A stretch of DNA of 64,000 nt from Hyphomicrobiales bacterium (lineage in GTDB: Bacteria; Pseudomonadota; Alphaproteobacteria; Rhizobiales; Rhizobiaceae), in the NCBI GenBank assembly GCA_900472575.1, contig UCIV01000010.1:62001-126000 (forward strand). Direction: 5' to 3'. Under the pieces are notes generated by a model. That model was not told where the DNA came from. It saw only the letters and a program-made list of their open reading frames with translations, and ran no database searches. Positions 1-8,096 of the stretch are shown here, one piece after another. Every line of letters starts with the position of its first letter. Positions within the stretch are counted from its first letter, which is position 1. A program made the position numbers and the translations under genes.

Positions 1-225
1 TTCTACATGAAGGATGGCGCCTGGACGCGGATCGGGCCGGTTCTCGACAATTCCGTCCTCTCCGACGAAAGCGGCGAAGGGGAGCAGAGCAAGATCACCG
101 GCTCCTTCGTCGGCATCGGCAATTTCACCGGCGCCTTTGTCGGCATGGCGGCCCATGACTTTGGCGGGCTGGCGATGCCTGCAGATTTTTCGCATTTCAC
201 CTACAAGAACCTTCCCAAGGAATGA
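1..225 (+). CDS. GH43-type glycoside hydrolase, C-terminal fragment
   Basis: Only the last 74 codons are present; the gene enters from the left edge. The readable end contains a [13 protein letters not shown] stretch followed by an ADFSHFTY ending. This resembles the closing strands of the C-terminal beta-sandwich found in many GH43 beta-xylosidases and arabinofuranosidases. Such enzymes release xylose or arabinose from plant oligosaccharides. The stop lies only 4 bases before an ABC ATPase gene, so the two are probably co-transcribed as part of a sugar-use operon. The family call rests on this tail alone; the catalytic domain is outside the window. Confidence 0.6.
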   Translation, partial: FYMKDGAWTRIGPVLDNSVLSDESGEGEQSKITGSFVGIGNFTGAFVGMAAHDFGGLAMPADFSHFTYKNLPKE

Positions 226-229
226 TCCG

Positions 230-1228
230 ATGGCCGTTGTCGAATATCGAAATATCAAGAAAGACTTCGGGTCGGTCACCGTCATTCCGGATGCTTCGCT
301 GCATATTCCGGACGGATCCTTCACAGTTTTCGTCGGCCCGTCGGGCTGCGGAAAATCGACCTTGCTGCGCCTGACGGCGGGGCTTGAAGACGCGACCGAC
401 GGAAAGATCTTCATCGACGCGCGCGATGTGACCGAGGAACGCCCGACCGAACGCGGCATTGCCATGGTCTTCCAGTCCTATGCGCTTTACCCGCATATGG
501 ATGTGGCCGAAAATATCGGCTTCGCGCTGAAAATGGCCAAGGTTCCTAAGGCGGAAATCAAGGCGAAGGTTGAAGCCGCCGCTGATGTGCTCCAACTGAC
601 GCCGCTTTTGAAACGCAAGCCGGCGGAGCTATCCGGTGGCCAGCGGCAGCGTGTCGCCATCGGCCGCGCCATCGTGCGCCAGCCCAAGGTCTTCCTGTTC
701 GACGAACCGCTGTCGAACCTCGATGCAGCGCTACGCACCCAGATGCGGGTCGAACTGGCGCAGCTGCACAAGCGGCTTGGCGCGACGATGATCTACGTGA
801 CCCATGACCAGGTAGAGGCCATGACGCTGGCTGACCAGATTGTCGTGCTCAACAAGGGGCTGATAGAGCAGGTCGGCGCGCCGATCGATCTCTACAACAA
901 GCCGGAGACCCTGTTCGTCGCCGGCTTCATCGGCTCGCCGAAGATGAATTTCTTCACCGGGCCGCTGGCTGCGGCAGTCGGCGCGCATACGCTTGGTGTC
1001 CGGCCCGAGCATCTGGACGTTGATCGCAAGGACGGACTTCTTTCCGGCAGCGTGCAGTTCTCGGAACGGCTGGGCAGCGACACCTATCTGCATGTCGCGA
1101 TGGAGGGTATCGGCATCGTTATTGCCCGTGCTGTGGGCGACGCGGTTTATGGGGCAGGGGAGACTGTATGGCTCTCCTACGCTCCGGAGATGACGCATCG
1201 TTTCGACGAAGCCGGCAAGCGACTGTGA
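230..1228 (+). CDS. UgpC/MalK-type sugar ABC transporter ATP-binding protein
   Basis: Energises a sugar ABC importer at the inner face of the membrane. The 332-residue product has Walker [10 protein letters not shown] at residues 36-44, a Q-loop [10 protein letters not shown], signature LSGGQRQR and Walker [13 protein letters not shown] short C-terminal TOBE/MalK-like domain follows (GVRPEHLDV). The reading frame is open further upstream, but the ATG at 230 gives the standard MalK-family N-terminus and follows the GH43 stop closely. At 332 residues it is a little shorter than typical UgpC proteins (about 350-370). Next to GH43, a pentose oligosaccharide is a likely substrate, but this is inference; the permeases and binding protein would lie to the left. 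Confidence 0.9.
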   Translation: MAVVEYRNIKKDFGSVTVIPDASLHIPDGSFTVFVGPSGCGKSTLLRLTAGLEDATDGKIFIDARDVTEERPTERGIAMVFQSYALYPHMDVAENIGFALKMAKVPKAEIKAKVEAAADVLQLTPLLKRKPAELSGGQRQRVAIGRAIVRQPKVFLFDEPLSNLDAALRTQMRVELAQLHKRLGATMIYVTHDQVEAMTLADQIVVLNKGLIEQVGAPIDLYNKPETLFVAGFIGSPKMNFFTGPLAAAVGAHTLGVRPEHLDVDRKDGLLSGSVQFSERLGSDTYLHVAMEGIGIVIARAVGDAVYGAGETVWLSYAPEMTHRFDEAGKRL

Positions 1229-1249
1229 AGACGAAATCCTGCGCGCTGA

Positions 1250-2650
1250 TCAGGCGCGCAGGGCGGTTGCGGGGGACTGGCGATAGGCAAGCAGTGCCGG
1301 CACGGCTGCCAGAATGGCGGCGAAGCCGAGGAATACCAGCGCCAAACGCAGATCTTCACGCGTAAATCCGACTGGCAGGATGACGCCGCTTTTGGCGGCG
1401 AAAAGCTGCGCGCCGATCTGGGCGGCCGCCAGGCCGATGAGGAAGCCGATGCCGATGCCGAGCGCAACAAGCAGGAAAAGCTCCAGCCAGACGATGGTGA
1501 ATACGGAAAGGCGGGGAGCGCCAAAGGCTCGCAGCGCACCGATCTGACGACGCCTCTGGCCGACATGGATGACTGTGACCAGAACCAGTGCTGCCGCAAC
1601 AAGCCCCTGAGAGCCGGCAGCGACCGCGCTCAGGATCATCTTCGCATCCCCGAGCGTCGCATAAAGCCTCGTCAGCACTTCGCCGGGAAAGACGCCAAGC
1701 GTGCTGCCGGTTCGATATTCCTGACGCAGCCGATAGGCATCGGCTATCGTTTTCGGCTTGACGAGAATGGCCGGCAGGCCGGGCGTGGAGGGACCAAAGG
1801 TTTCGACTATCAGCGCATCCGGATCGATGCTGCCGTGATGATCCTCTTCGATATGAGCGGAGGACGCTGCACCGAGGGCGAAGGCTGGTTTGGCAGGCTG
1901 CACGGCGGGTATCTCCGCGACCGGTGTGGCGTGTTCCTCCGTCTCGCCCTCGACATGCGTTTCGCCGTCCTCGTGGTGTTCCTTGCCTTCATGGGCGTGG
2001 TGGTGACCGTCTCCGTTGCGATGCTCTTCCTCATGCCCATGCTCTTCGCCGAGACCATGGACGTGCCAGACTGCCTGAATGGGCACAAGAATGGCGCGGT
2101 CCCAAGGCGTGCCGGTCGGTCGCAGCTTTCCAGTGACTTTATAGGCCTGGCCGGCATGCGTATGGCCACCCGTCTCGGCCGTGCCGTGCATCGGCTTGAT
2201 TTCCGCGCCGAGCGGCAGATTGACGGTAGCGCCGAGAACCGCTTCACCTTCCAGGGCAAACATCCTGCCTTCGGCAAAGCCGGGCGTGGTGCCCGCAACG
2301 AGTTTCGTGGTCGTACCGATGATCGGATAACCGGCAAAACTGTCGCCAAAACCGATCGGGGCAGCCCAATCGACGCGCGGATCGGCGGAAAGCTTGGTCA
2401 AGACAGAACCATCGATCAGAGGTAGAGGGGCGGCCTGCAGGAAGATGGAGGAGAGGACAAGCTGGGTTTCGCTTCCGGCGGCGCCGACAATCAGATCGAA
2501 CTTGTCTGCGGCGCGGGCGCTGCCGAGACGAAGAGAACGCTCCTGGAGTGTGACGGCAACGCCGAGTGCGGTGGCAAGTGCCACCAGAAGCACCACGACG
2601 GCACCGCCGAGCCAAAGGCGACGCAGATCTGCAAGGATGAACCGGATCAT
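1250..2650 (-). CDS. FtsX/MacB-like ABC permease with histidine-rich periplasmic loop
   Basis: Membrane subunit of an ABC system, 466 residues. One N-terminal membrane helix (about residues 12-34) is followed by a large extracytoplasmic domain (35-335) and three C-terminal helices (about 345-362, 383-410, 433-455). This is MacB/LolC topology. Residues 196-240 contain 13 histidines among many Glu and Asp, and more His occur at 155, 163, 165, 266, 271 and 272. This looks like a metal-binding loop, most likely for zinc. The start overlaps the ATPase stop by 4 bases. With the DUF3299 gene, the operon resembles the Vibrio Zrg zinc-import type. Zinc import is inference. Confidence 0.85.
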   Translation of the reverse strand: MIRFILADLRRLWLGGAVVVLLVALATALGVAVTLQERSLRLGSARAADKFDLIVGAAGSETQLVLSSIFLQAAPLPLIDGSVLTKLSADPRVDWAAPIGFGDSFAGYPIIGTTTKLVAGTTPGFAEGRMFALEGEAVLGATVNLPLGAEIKPMHGTAETGGHTHAGQAYKVTGKLRPTGTPWDRAILVPIQAVWHVHGLGEEHGHEEEHRNGDGHHHAHEGKEHHEDGETHVEGETEEHATPVAEIPAVQPAKPAFALGAASSAHIEEDHHGSIDPDALIVETFGPSTPGLPAILVKPKTIADAYRLRQEYRTGSTLGVFPGEVLTRLYATLGDAKMILSAVAAGSQGLVAAALVLVTVIHVGQRRRQIGALRAFGAPRLSVFTIVWLELFLLVALGIGIGFLIGLAAAQIGAQLFAAKSGVILPVGFTREDLRLALVFLGFAAILAAVPALLAYRQSPATALRA

Positions 2651-3336
2651 GCCGCCATCTCCCCGGTCTGCGTGTCGCCGACGATCTGGCCGCCCTTCAA
2701 CGACAGGCGGCGACCAAGCCGTTCGATGAGGCGCGGGTCGTGGCTGGCGACGATCAGGGTCGAGCCGGCATCCGCGGCAACCGACAGAAGAAGATCACCG
2801 ACTGCCTCACCGCTTTCGAGATCGAGGCTGGCGGTCGGCTCGTCGGCGATGATGACGCCCGGCTTGCGCAGAAGCGCGCGGGCAATCGCGACACGCTGCA
2901 TCTCACCACGAGACATGGTCTCGACATGCTGTTCGGGCCGCTTGAGGCCAACCGTTTGAAACAGCATGTGGGCGCGCTTCACAAGATCGGCCGTCACCAC
3001 GCGCGACAGGCGCGCCGGCAGCAGAATGTTGTCGATCGCCGACAGGCCGGGAAAGAGATGAAAATCCTGCATGACCAAGCCGATATTGGCGGCGCGCCAG
3101 CGGTCGCGCCTGCCTTCGGAAAGATCCGCAAAGTTTTGATCACCCCAGAAGACGTGACCCGCACGCGTGCGTTCAAGGCCGGCAATGATGTTGATGAGCG
3201 TGCTTTTTCCCGAGCCGGAACCACCCGTCAGCGCAACACCGCTGCCTGCTGCGATTTCGAGATGATCTATGGCGAGCACCGGTGCCGTCAGGCCGGGAAA
3301 CGCGACGGCGAGATTTTCAATTTTCAGCGACAGCAT
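2647..3336 (-). CDS. LolD/MacB-like ABC ATP-binding protein
   Basis: ATPase partner (229 residues) of the His-rich permease just downstream. Walker A GGSGSGKST is at residues 38-46 and Walker B is VIIADEPTASLD. The signature reads MSRGEMQR, a departure from the usual LSGGQ. The reading frame extends upstream to 3477, but the ATG at 3336 gives the normal N-terminus (MLSLKIENL) and begins 4 bases after the stop of the DUF3299 gene. The gene overlaps the permease start by 4 bases, so the three genes form one tightly coupled operon. It could power import or lipoprotein-style extraction; the context favours metal import. Confidence 0.9.
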   Translation of the reverse strand: MLSLKIENLAVAFPGLTAPVLAIDHLEIAAGSGVALTGGSGSGKSTLINIIAGLERTRAGHVFWGDQNFADLSEGRRDRWRAANIGLVMQDFHLFPGLSAIDNILLPARLSRVVTADLVKRAHMLFQTVGLKRPEQHVETMSRGEMQRVAIARALLRKPGVIIADEPTASLDLESGEAVGDLLLSVAADAGSTLIVASHDPRLIERLGRRLSLKGGQIVGDTQTGEMAA

Positions 3337-3340
3337 GTTT

Positions 3341-3817
3341 TCAAACCGTGGCGTATTCGGCCTGGCGAATACGAAGAAGACTGACGAATCCGGTTTCCGG
3401 ATCCGTCCAGGAGCCCATTTCCAGCTTGCCGCGCACTTCGATCGTCTGGCTGGGCTGGGTGAAGGTCTGTTTTTCATCGAGATAGACGACGACGATGTTG
3501 TCGGGCCAGTCGCTATCGGTCGAGCAGAAGGGGCAGATCGACATTGGAATTTCGGTCAGCACGAAGAACTGCGCTTCGGCTTTCAGCGGTGGGGCCATGA
3601 AACCGCGCATGGCGATCTCCTTGCCGTTCAGCTGCTTGACCTTTTCGGAGAATTCCAAGCCGAGGACGCTGACCTTGCCGTAAAGTTCGTCGAAAGTGAT
3701 GTCGCTATTGGCCTGTGCACGACCCGCAGCAGCCAGCAGCGGCAGGCCGGACATGAGGCCGAGTGTCATGGTGAGCGCCTGGCGGCGATTGAAACGCGCC
3801 GGATGAAGCTGCTTCAT
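3341..3817 (-). CDS. DUF3299-type exported protein with CPFC motif
   Basis: A 158-residue exported protein. The N-terminus has two arginines (FNRRQALTMTLG, residues 9-20), then a hydrophobic stretch and an AxA-like site near residue 35, so it has a Sec or Tat-like signal. The mature part has a CPFC motif (Cys95, Cys98) followed by DWPDNIVVVYL and ends in a small beta-barrel-like region. This is typical of DUF3299 proteins, which often accompany MacB-like ABC genes in metal-uptake clusters. It is the first gene of the three-gene operon. A role as metal-binding or chaperone subunit is plausible but not shown. Confidence 0.75.
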   Translation of the reverse strand: MKQLHPARFNRRQALTMTLGLMSGLPLLAAAGRAQANSDITFDELYGKVSVLGLEFSEKVKQLNGKEIAMRGFMAPPLKAEAQFFVLTEIPMSICPFCSTDSDWPDNIVVVYLDEKQTFTQPSQTIEVRGKLEMGSWTDPETGFVSLLRIRQAEYATV

Positions 3818-3915
3818 GACCCTTCTCCTTCCTGTAATATTCGCTCATCGTCACGCGGGACGGCGGACAATGCAAGCCGGGCAAAACCAGGGACAGCTCA
3901 ACCCGGAAAAATACG

Positions 3916-3946
3916 ATGAGGGCACGCCACGGCGGCGTACCCTCAT
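3916..3946 (-). terminator. Rho-independent terminator of the alkaline phosphatase gene
   Basis: A 13-bp stem with one mismatch (3916-3928 pairing with 3934-3946) and a 5-base loop lies 12 bases after the stop of the phosphatase gene. On the minus strand it is followed by a TATTTTTCC tract, as expected for an intrinsic terminator. Confidence 0.7.
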
Positions 3947-3958
3947 TGTTTTCAAGTC

Positions 3959-5713
3959 TTAGTTGGTCTGCTTTGCGCCAAGCGCGAAAGCTTCGGCGAG
4001 AGCCTTGTAGACGTCGCTCTGCTCCATATAGCCACGGAAACCTTCGGCGCCGGGGCCTTCTGCCTGCAGAACGATATCGTCAACGGCGTGCACGCCGCTG
4101 TCTGCGCTCTTCGGGATGATGCCGGTTACGAGAACTGCGCCGGGCACATCCTTATAGGCTTCGTTGGCGACATATTCCTTCTTTTCGTTCTGGATGGCTG
4201 GAACGAACGGAGCATCAAGCTTCGGGCGGAAGGTTTCGTAATGGTCCGGGCCGTTGTTGGCGTTGAGGAACAGGCGACGCGATACGTCGACCTTGTCCGG
4301 GTAGCCGTCGCCGTCCTTGTCTTCGTAGTTCGGGAAGCCGGCTTCGGCATAGGTGCCGACCTTTTCGCGCATCTCGGTGCCCGGCTTTTCGTCATCGACG
4401 GTGCCGATGATGGAAACGCCGTGCGTGTGGTCGCCGGTAACGACGATCAGTGTGTCGGGGTTCTTGGCGGCGAATTCGCGCGCAACACCGATCGCCTTGT
4501 CGAATTCGATCGTGTCGACGACAGCGCGATCCCAATCCAGCGGATGGGACATCTTGTCGACGTTTGCGGCTTCAACCATCAGGAAGAAGCCTTCCGGGTT
4601 CTTCGACAGGTTGTCGAGAGCAACCTTGGTCATTTCGACGAGGCCCGGCTGTTCCGGGAATTTGCCGACGGTGCCCTTCTTCAGGAACTCGCGGTCAAGC
4701 GTCGTGTCCATGTTGCCGGTGTGGAACAGGCCGAGGATCTTGCCGGTATTGGTGCCGGCAGCCGTTGCAAGTTCACTCTTGCTGGTTGCCAGCGTGTAAC
4801 CGGCATCCTTGAACATGGCGATATAGTCCTTGTCGTCCTTGCGCTTCGAGCCGGCAGTTGCCTGTGGCAGGAAGTAGGCGGAACCGCCGCCGAGCAGAAC
4901 GTCCGGCTTGACGTCGAACAGCATGCCGTTGATTTCGGCCTTGTCGCCGCGCTTGCGGGTATGGGCGACGACGGCTGCCGGCGTTGCGTCCTGCAGTTCG
5001 GCGGTCGAGATTATGCCGATCGACTTCTTGGTCTGGCGGCGCAGCGCTTCCGCGATGTTTTCGACCTTCGGGTCGTCCATCGAGGAAGGAGTACGGTCGG
5101 CATAAACACCGATGGCGTTCACGGCGGTCTTGTGACCTGTCATGTAGGCCGACATGGTGTTGGCGCTGTCGGTGGCGACGGCGTCGGTGGCCGAGGTGCC
5201 GATGAAGGCTGCCGGCGGAACGTCGTCCATGTTCAGGCGGCCATTGGCCTTGCCCTCGGTCATGCCTTTGGACATGATGCGAGCAGCGGTGCGGTGAGCA
5301 ACCGACAGGCCGTCGGCGATCAGGAAGATGACGTTCTTGGCCTTGGCCTGTTCCGGCGTGCCGTAGACGTTCCAGGTGATGCTCTTGGTCTCGCTGCCGG
5401 CGGCAACTTCAACCTTGTAGTCGCCGGCTTTTGCAAGTGTCACGCCGCGCAGGATGACGGCCGAACCGAGGACCTTGTCCTTGTTCTTCTCTTCGGCAAC
5501 GAACTCAGCTTCCTTGCTGAGAGCTGCCTTGTAATCCTGGCCGTTGACGGTGATCTTGACGTCTTCCGGCTTTACGACTTTATCGAACTCGACTTTGAAA
5601 TCGAACGGCGAACCAGTCAGGATCGTCGCGCGATCGAGCGGGTAGACTTCGGCAGCCTGAGCGGCGCCGGCGAGAATGGTCGTAGCGACCAAGGCGGAAA
5701 AGAGTTTGCGCAT
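3959..5713 (-). CDS. phoA: Secreted alkaline phosphatase (PhoA superfamily)
   Basis: Periplasmic or secreted phosphomonoesterase of 584 residues that releases phosphate from organic esters. A signal peptide ends near AQA at residue 20. The metal and catalytic motifs are visible: FLIADGLS (Asp134), TDSANTMSAYMTG with nucleophile Ser183 after Asp182, and GDHTHG (Asp428, His429, His431). The 49-residue spacing from Asp134 to Ser183 is close to that in E. coli PhoA (51 to 102). Residues 465-476 form a calcium-loop-like DKDGDGYPDKVD insert. The ATG at 5713 is preceded by GAGGGG and begins a clear signal peptide. A candidate Pho box lies about 50 bases upstream. Confidence 0.9.
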   Translation of the reverse strand: MRKLFSALVATTILAGAAQAAEVYPLDRATILTGSPFDFKVEFDKVVKPEDVKITVNGQDYKAALSKEAEFVAEEKNKDKVLGSAVILRGVTLAKAGDYKVEVAAGSETKSITWNVYGTPEQAKAKNVIFLIADGLSVAHRTAARIMSKGMTEGKANGRLNMDDVPPAAFIGTSATDAVATDSANTMSAYMTGHKTAVNAIGVYADRTPSSMDDPKVENIAEALRRQTKKSIGIISTAELQDATPAAVVAHTRKRGDKAEINGMLFDVKPDVLLGGGSAYFLPQATAGSKRKDDKDYIAMFKDAGYTLATSKSELATAAGTNTGKILGLFHTGNMDTTLDREFLKKGTVGKFPEQPGLVEMTKVALDNLSKNPEGFFLMVEAANVDKMSHPLDWDRAVVDTIEFDKAIGVAREFAAKNPDTLIVVTGDHTHGVSIIGTVDDEKPGTEMREKVGTYAEAGFPNYEDKDGDGYPDKVDVSRRLFLNANNGPDHYETFRPKLDAPFVPAIQNEKKEYVANEAYKDVPGAVLVTGIIPKSADSGVHAVDDIVLQAEGPGAEGFRGYMEQSDVYKALAEAFALGAKQTN

Positions 5714-5764
5714 ATTCCCCTCACGGACATGTGAAAAAACGACGCCCCCTCCTAGTCCCGCCAT

Positions 5765-5782
5765 GTGACAGTTGGATGACTT
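5765..5782 (-). promoter_or_regulatory. Candidate Pho box (PhoB binding site)
   Basis: On the minus strand the sequence reads AAGTCAT, four bases, CTGTCAC. This is the 7-4-7 direct-repeat layout of the PhoB box (CTGTCAT N4 CTGTCAT), with 5 of 7 and 6 of 7 matches. It ends about 50 bases before the phosphatase start codon. Confidence 0.55.
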
Positions 5783-5900
5783 GCCCACAGTAATGATTGG
5801 TCGATGTCTCGACGCCCAGCCTCAAATTTCCGGTGGCAGTGAAATGCAGTTGCCTGGATCACCCGTCCATACCGTGGCAAGCCAAGCAGGCCGGCTCGCG

Positions 5901-6659
5901 TTAGGAACGGTGCCCGATCAGAGCAGAAATTTCGCTACTGACGGAATTCAACAGGCCGATGTAACGTTCGAAGTCACGATTGTTGACGATCGGCGTGAGC
6001 GTGGAGAGGCTGATGGCTGCGGCAATCTTACCCTTGTGGTCGAAGATCGGCACGGCGGTGCAGCGCACGCCTTTTACATGTTCCTGGTCGTCGATCGCAT
6101 ATCCCTGCTCACGAACGCTGGTAACCTCTTTGACAAAGGCTGCTTCGCTGCCGATGGAACGCGGTGTCGCCGCCTCGTAGGAATATCCTGTCAGGATGCG
6201 CTCTCGGGTCTCCCGATCCTGAAAGGCAACCAGCACCTTGCCGATTGCCGTACAGTGAAGCGGGAGTTGCCGACCTATCCGTGAATAAGTGATGACGGCT
6301 GCCTGCCCCTCCACCTTGTCGATATAGACGCCATGCTTTCCATCGAGGATGCCGAGATGCACCGTCTGGCCGGTCTGTTCGGAGAGGCTGACAAGAAAGC
6401 TGTTGCAGATCTTGCGGATGTCTATCGAACTGATGACAAAATTGCCGCGTTCGACCAGTTTCATCCCCAGGCGATAACGCCCGTTATCCTCATTCTGGTC
6501 GATGTAGCCGCGCGCCTGCATGGTCTTAAGCAGCGCATGCAGCGTGCTCTTGTTCAATCCGGTCCGGATACTGATGTCCGTGATCTTGATCTCCCTGTTC
6601 TGATCGTCGAACAGGTCGAGAATCTGCAGTGCTCTGTCTACGGACTGGATGATCGGCAT
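5901..6659 (-). CDS. IclR-family transcriptional regulator
   Basis: A 252-residue regulator with an N-terminal winged helix (residues 1-65, including ITDISIRTGLNKSTLHALLKTM) and a C-terminal IclR effector domain. The effector domain contains KVLVAFQ, GYAIDDQEHVKGVRCTAVPI and a SLS motif. The ATG at 6659 gives the common MPIIQSVDRAL start; a GTG at 6695 would add 12 residues and cannot be excluded. It lies 167 bases downstream of the DapA-like gene on the same strand and probably controls it. A palindrome upstream of that gene is the candidate operator. The effector is unknown. Confidence 0.88.
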   Translation of the reverse strand: MPIIQSVDRALQILDLFDDQNREIKITDISIRTGLNKSTLHALLKTMQARGYIDQNEDNGRYRLGMKLVERGNFVISSIDIRKICNSFLVSLSEQTGQTVHLGILDGKHGVYIDKVEGQAAVITYSRIGRQLPLHCTAIGKVLVAFQDRETRERILTGYSYEAATPRSIGSEAAFVKEVTSVREQGYAIDDQEHVKGVRCTAVPIFDHKGKIAAAISLSTLTPIVNNRDFERYIGLLNSVSSEISALIGHRS

Positions 6660-6826
6660 GCTTACCCGCTGGGATGAGAGCAAGCCGATGTCCACCGGCT
6701 CGCCTGAAATTGAATGATGTCTAGCACAGTTCCGGCTGTCTTGCAGGTGCGCGACATATGGCCCGGCTCGCGGTAACCAGCCGGGAGGCGGTTCCCTTCG
6801 ATGGTTCCGATCTCGCCAAGGCAGGC

Positions 6827-7735
6827 TCAGATGATGCCCGCATCGGTGAGCACGCGACGGACCACCGCAATCTTCTCCTCGCTGAGCGGCGCTGCCGGTG
6901 GCAGCGAATAGGAGGAGATCGGCAGCCCGCAGGCTTTCATCGCTTCCTTGACCACGCCGACGAACGGCACATCGACCTTGTAGACGCGCGGCAGCTGCAG
7001 GATGGTGCGATGGAGAGCGGTGGCCCTTGCAAGATCGCCGTCCTTGACTGCGCGATAAATGCCCGTCGAAACATTCGGCGCGAAATTTGCGCTGGCAGAA
7101 ATGGCGCCGTCACCGCCCAGAAGCAGCGTATTCAACAGATGATCGTCATAGCCGCAGAAGACACTGAATTCGGGATGTGCGCCCTTCACGATATCGACCA
7201 TGTCTCGCAGATGCGCCACCGAATCGATCGTATCCTTAAGGCCGACGATATTGGGATGTGCATCGACCAGCCGCTTGACGAAGGCAGGATGGAGATCCTG
7301 GCCGGTAAGCGCCGGGAAATTATACAGCAGCACTGGCAGTTCGACCGCGTTGGCGATTGCGGAGAAGTAACCGAACAGGTTTTCTTCCGTCACCTTCCAG
7401 TAGTAGGGATTGATGGCCACGACGCCGTTGGCGCCGATCGACTGGGCGTGCCGGCTGAGCGTGACTGCCTCGCGCGTATTGGTGCTGCCGGTGCCGATCA
7501 GTACCGGCACGCGGCCGGCAGTGTAACCGACGACAAATTCGGCAAGCGCCAGACGCTCCTCATGGGACATCTGGGAGAACTCTCCCCCGGTGCCGAGGAA
7601 GAACATGCCGTCCACGCCTGCATTGACGAGATGGTCAATGACCAGTGCCATGCCGGCCGTGTCAAAGCTGCCATCATCTTTGAAGACCGTGGGTACGGGT
7701 GGAATGATGCCGGAAAATTTCATCAATCTGGACAT
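6827..7735 (-). CDS. DapA-family lyase/synthase
   Basis: Class I aldolase-type TIM barrel of 302 residues. Enzymes of this family form a Schiff base with a lysine and add or remove pyruvate from an aldehyde. The lysine is in NIVGLKDT, the tyrosine in LLYNFPA, and a GTGSTNTREAV phosphate/carboxylate-binding loop is present. The start is the ATG at 7735, with a strong AAGGAGG nearby; a TTG at 7756 lies upstream of that site. True DapA sits with housekeeping genes, whereas this copy is paired with an IclR regulator. It is therefore more likely a sugar-acid or keto-acid aldolase/dehydratase (for example KDG aldolase or 5-keto-4-deoxyglucarate dehydratase type). Substrate unknown. Confidence 0.85.
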   Translation of the reverse strand: MSRLMKFSGIIPPVPTVFKDDGSFDTAGMALVIDHLVNAGVDGMFFLGTGGEFSQMSHEERLALAEFVVGYTAGRVPVLIGTGSTNTREAVTLSRHAQSIGANGVVAINPYYWKVTEENLFGYFSAIANAVELPVLLYNFPALTGQDLHPAFVKRLVDAHPNIVGLKDTIDSVAHLRDMVDIVKGAHPEFSVFCGYDDHLLNTLLLGGDGAISASANFAPNVSTGIYRAVKDGDLARATALHRTILQLPRVYKVDVPFVGVVKEAMKACGLPISSYSLPPAAPLSEEKIAVVRRVLTDAGII

Positions 7736-7806
7736 TAACAAACCTCCTTTTGTCAAAAGCGATATCGGAACATGCGAAATGGTTGGACGTTAGAAATTTC
7801 TCATAT

Positions 7807-7823
7807 GTTCTATATTATAGAAC
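7807..7823. promoter_or_regulatory. 17-bp palindrome, candidate IclR operator
   Basis: GTTCTATA and TATAGAAC flank a single central base, giving perfect 8-bp half-sites. The site is 72 bases upstream of the DapA-like start codon. Its AT-rich TTC/GAA layout resembles known IclR-family operators. The rest of 7757-8096 holds no gene that I can support. Confidence 0.5.
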
Positions 7824-7976
7824 GACGTTCCGATAATTTTCAGCGTAGCCGAAGTGCCACTGTCCGGCTTTGGCAAATGCCATTGCGAGGCTGTATGTCG
7901 CACCATGGGGAGATTGCGGGCACTGATCGGGTGCTGAGGGGCAGCCGTAGTCATCCTGCCCATCCGCCTTGGCGAT

Positions 7977-7991
7977 TGAAATGACCGCTCA
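7977..7991. promoter_or_regulatory. Weak candidate iron box (TGA-N9-TCA)
   Basis: The site matches the minimal RirA iron-responsive pattern TGA-N9-TCA about 105 bases before the siderophore-esterase-like gene. The centre is not AT-rich, and a match this short can occur by chance. Confidence 0.25.
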
Positions 7992-8096
7992 ATACCTGTG
8001 ATTTCTTGTCAAGATTTATCCCGGGTGGCTTGCAGCCATTCGATCGATCCCCTAGCGATCACTTACGTGATGCACGATTGACTGATGGGAGAGAGC

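Noticed and set aside
4088..5734. A 548-residue plus-strand open frame opposite the alkaline phosphatase
   Set aside because: It is a shadow of the high-GC phosphatase gene, with no recognisable domain.
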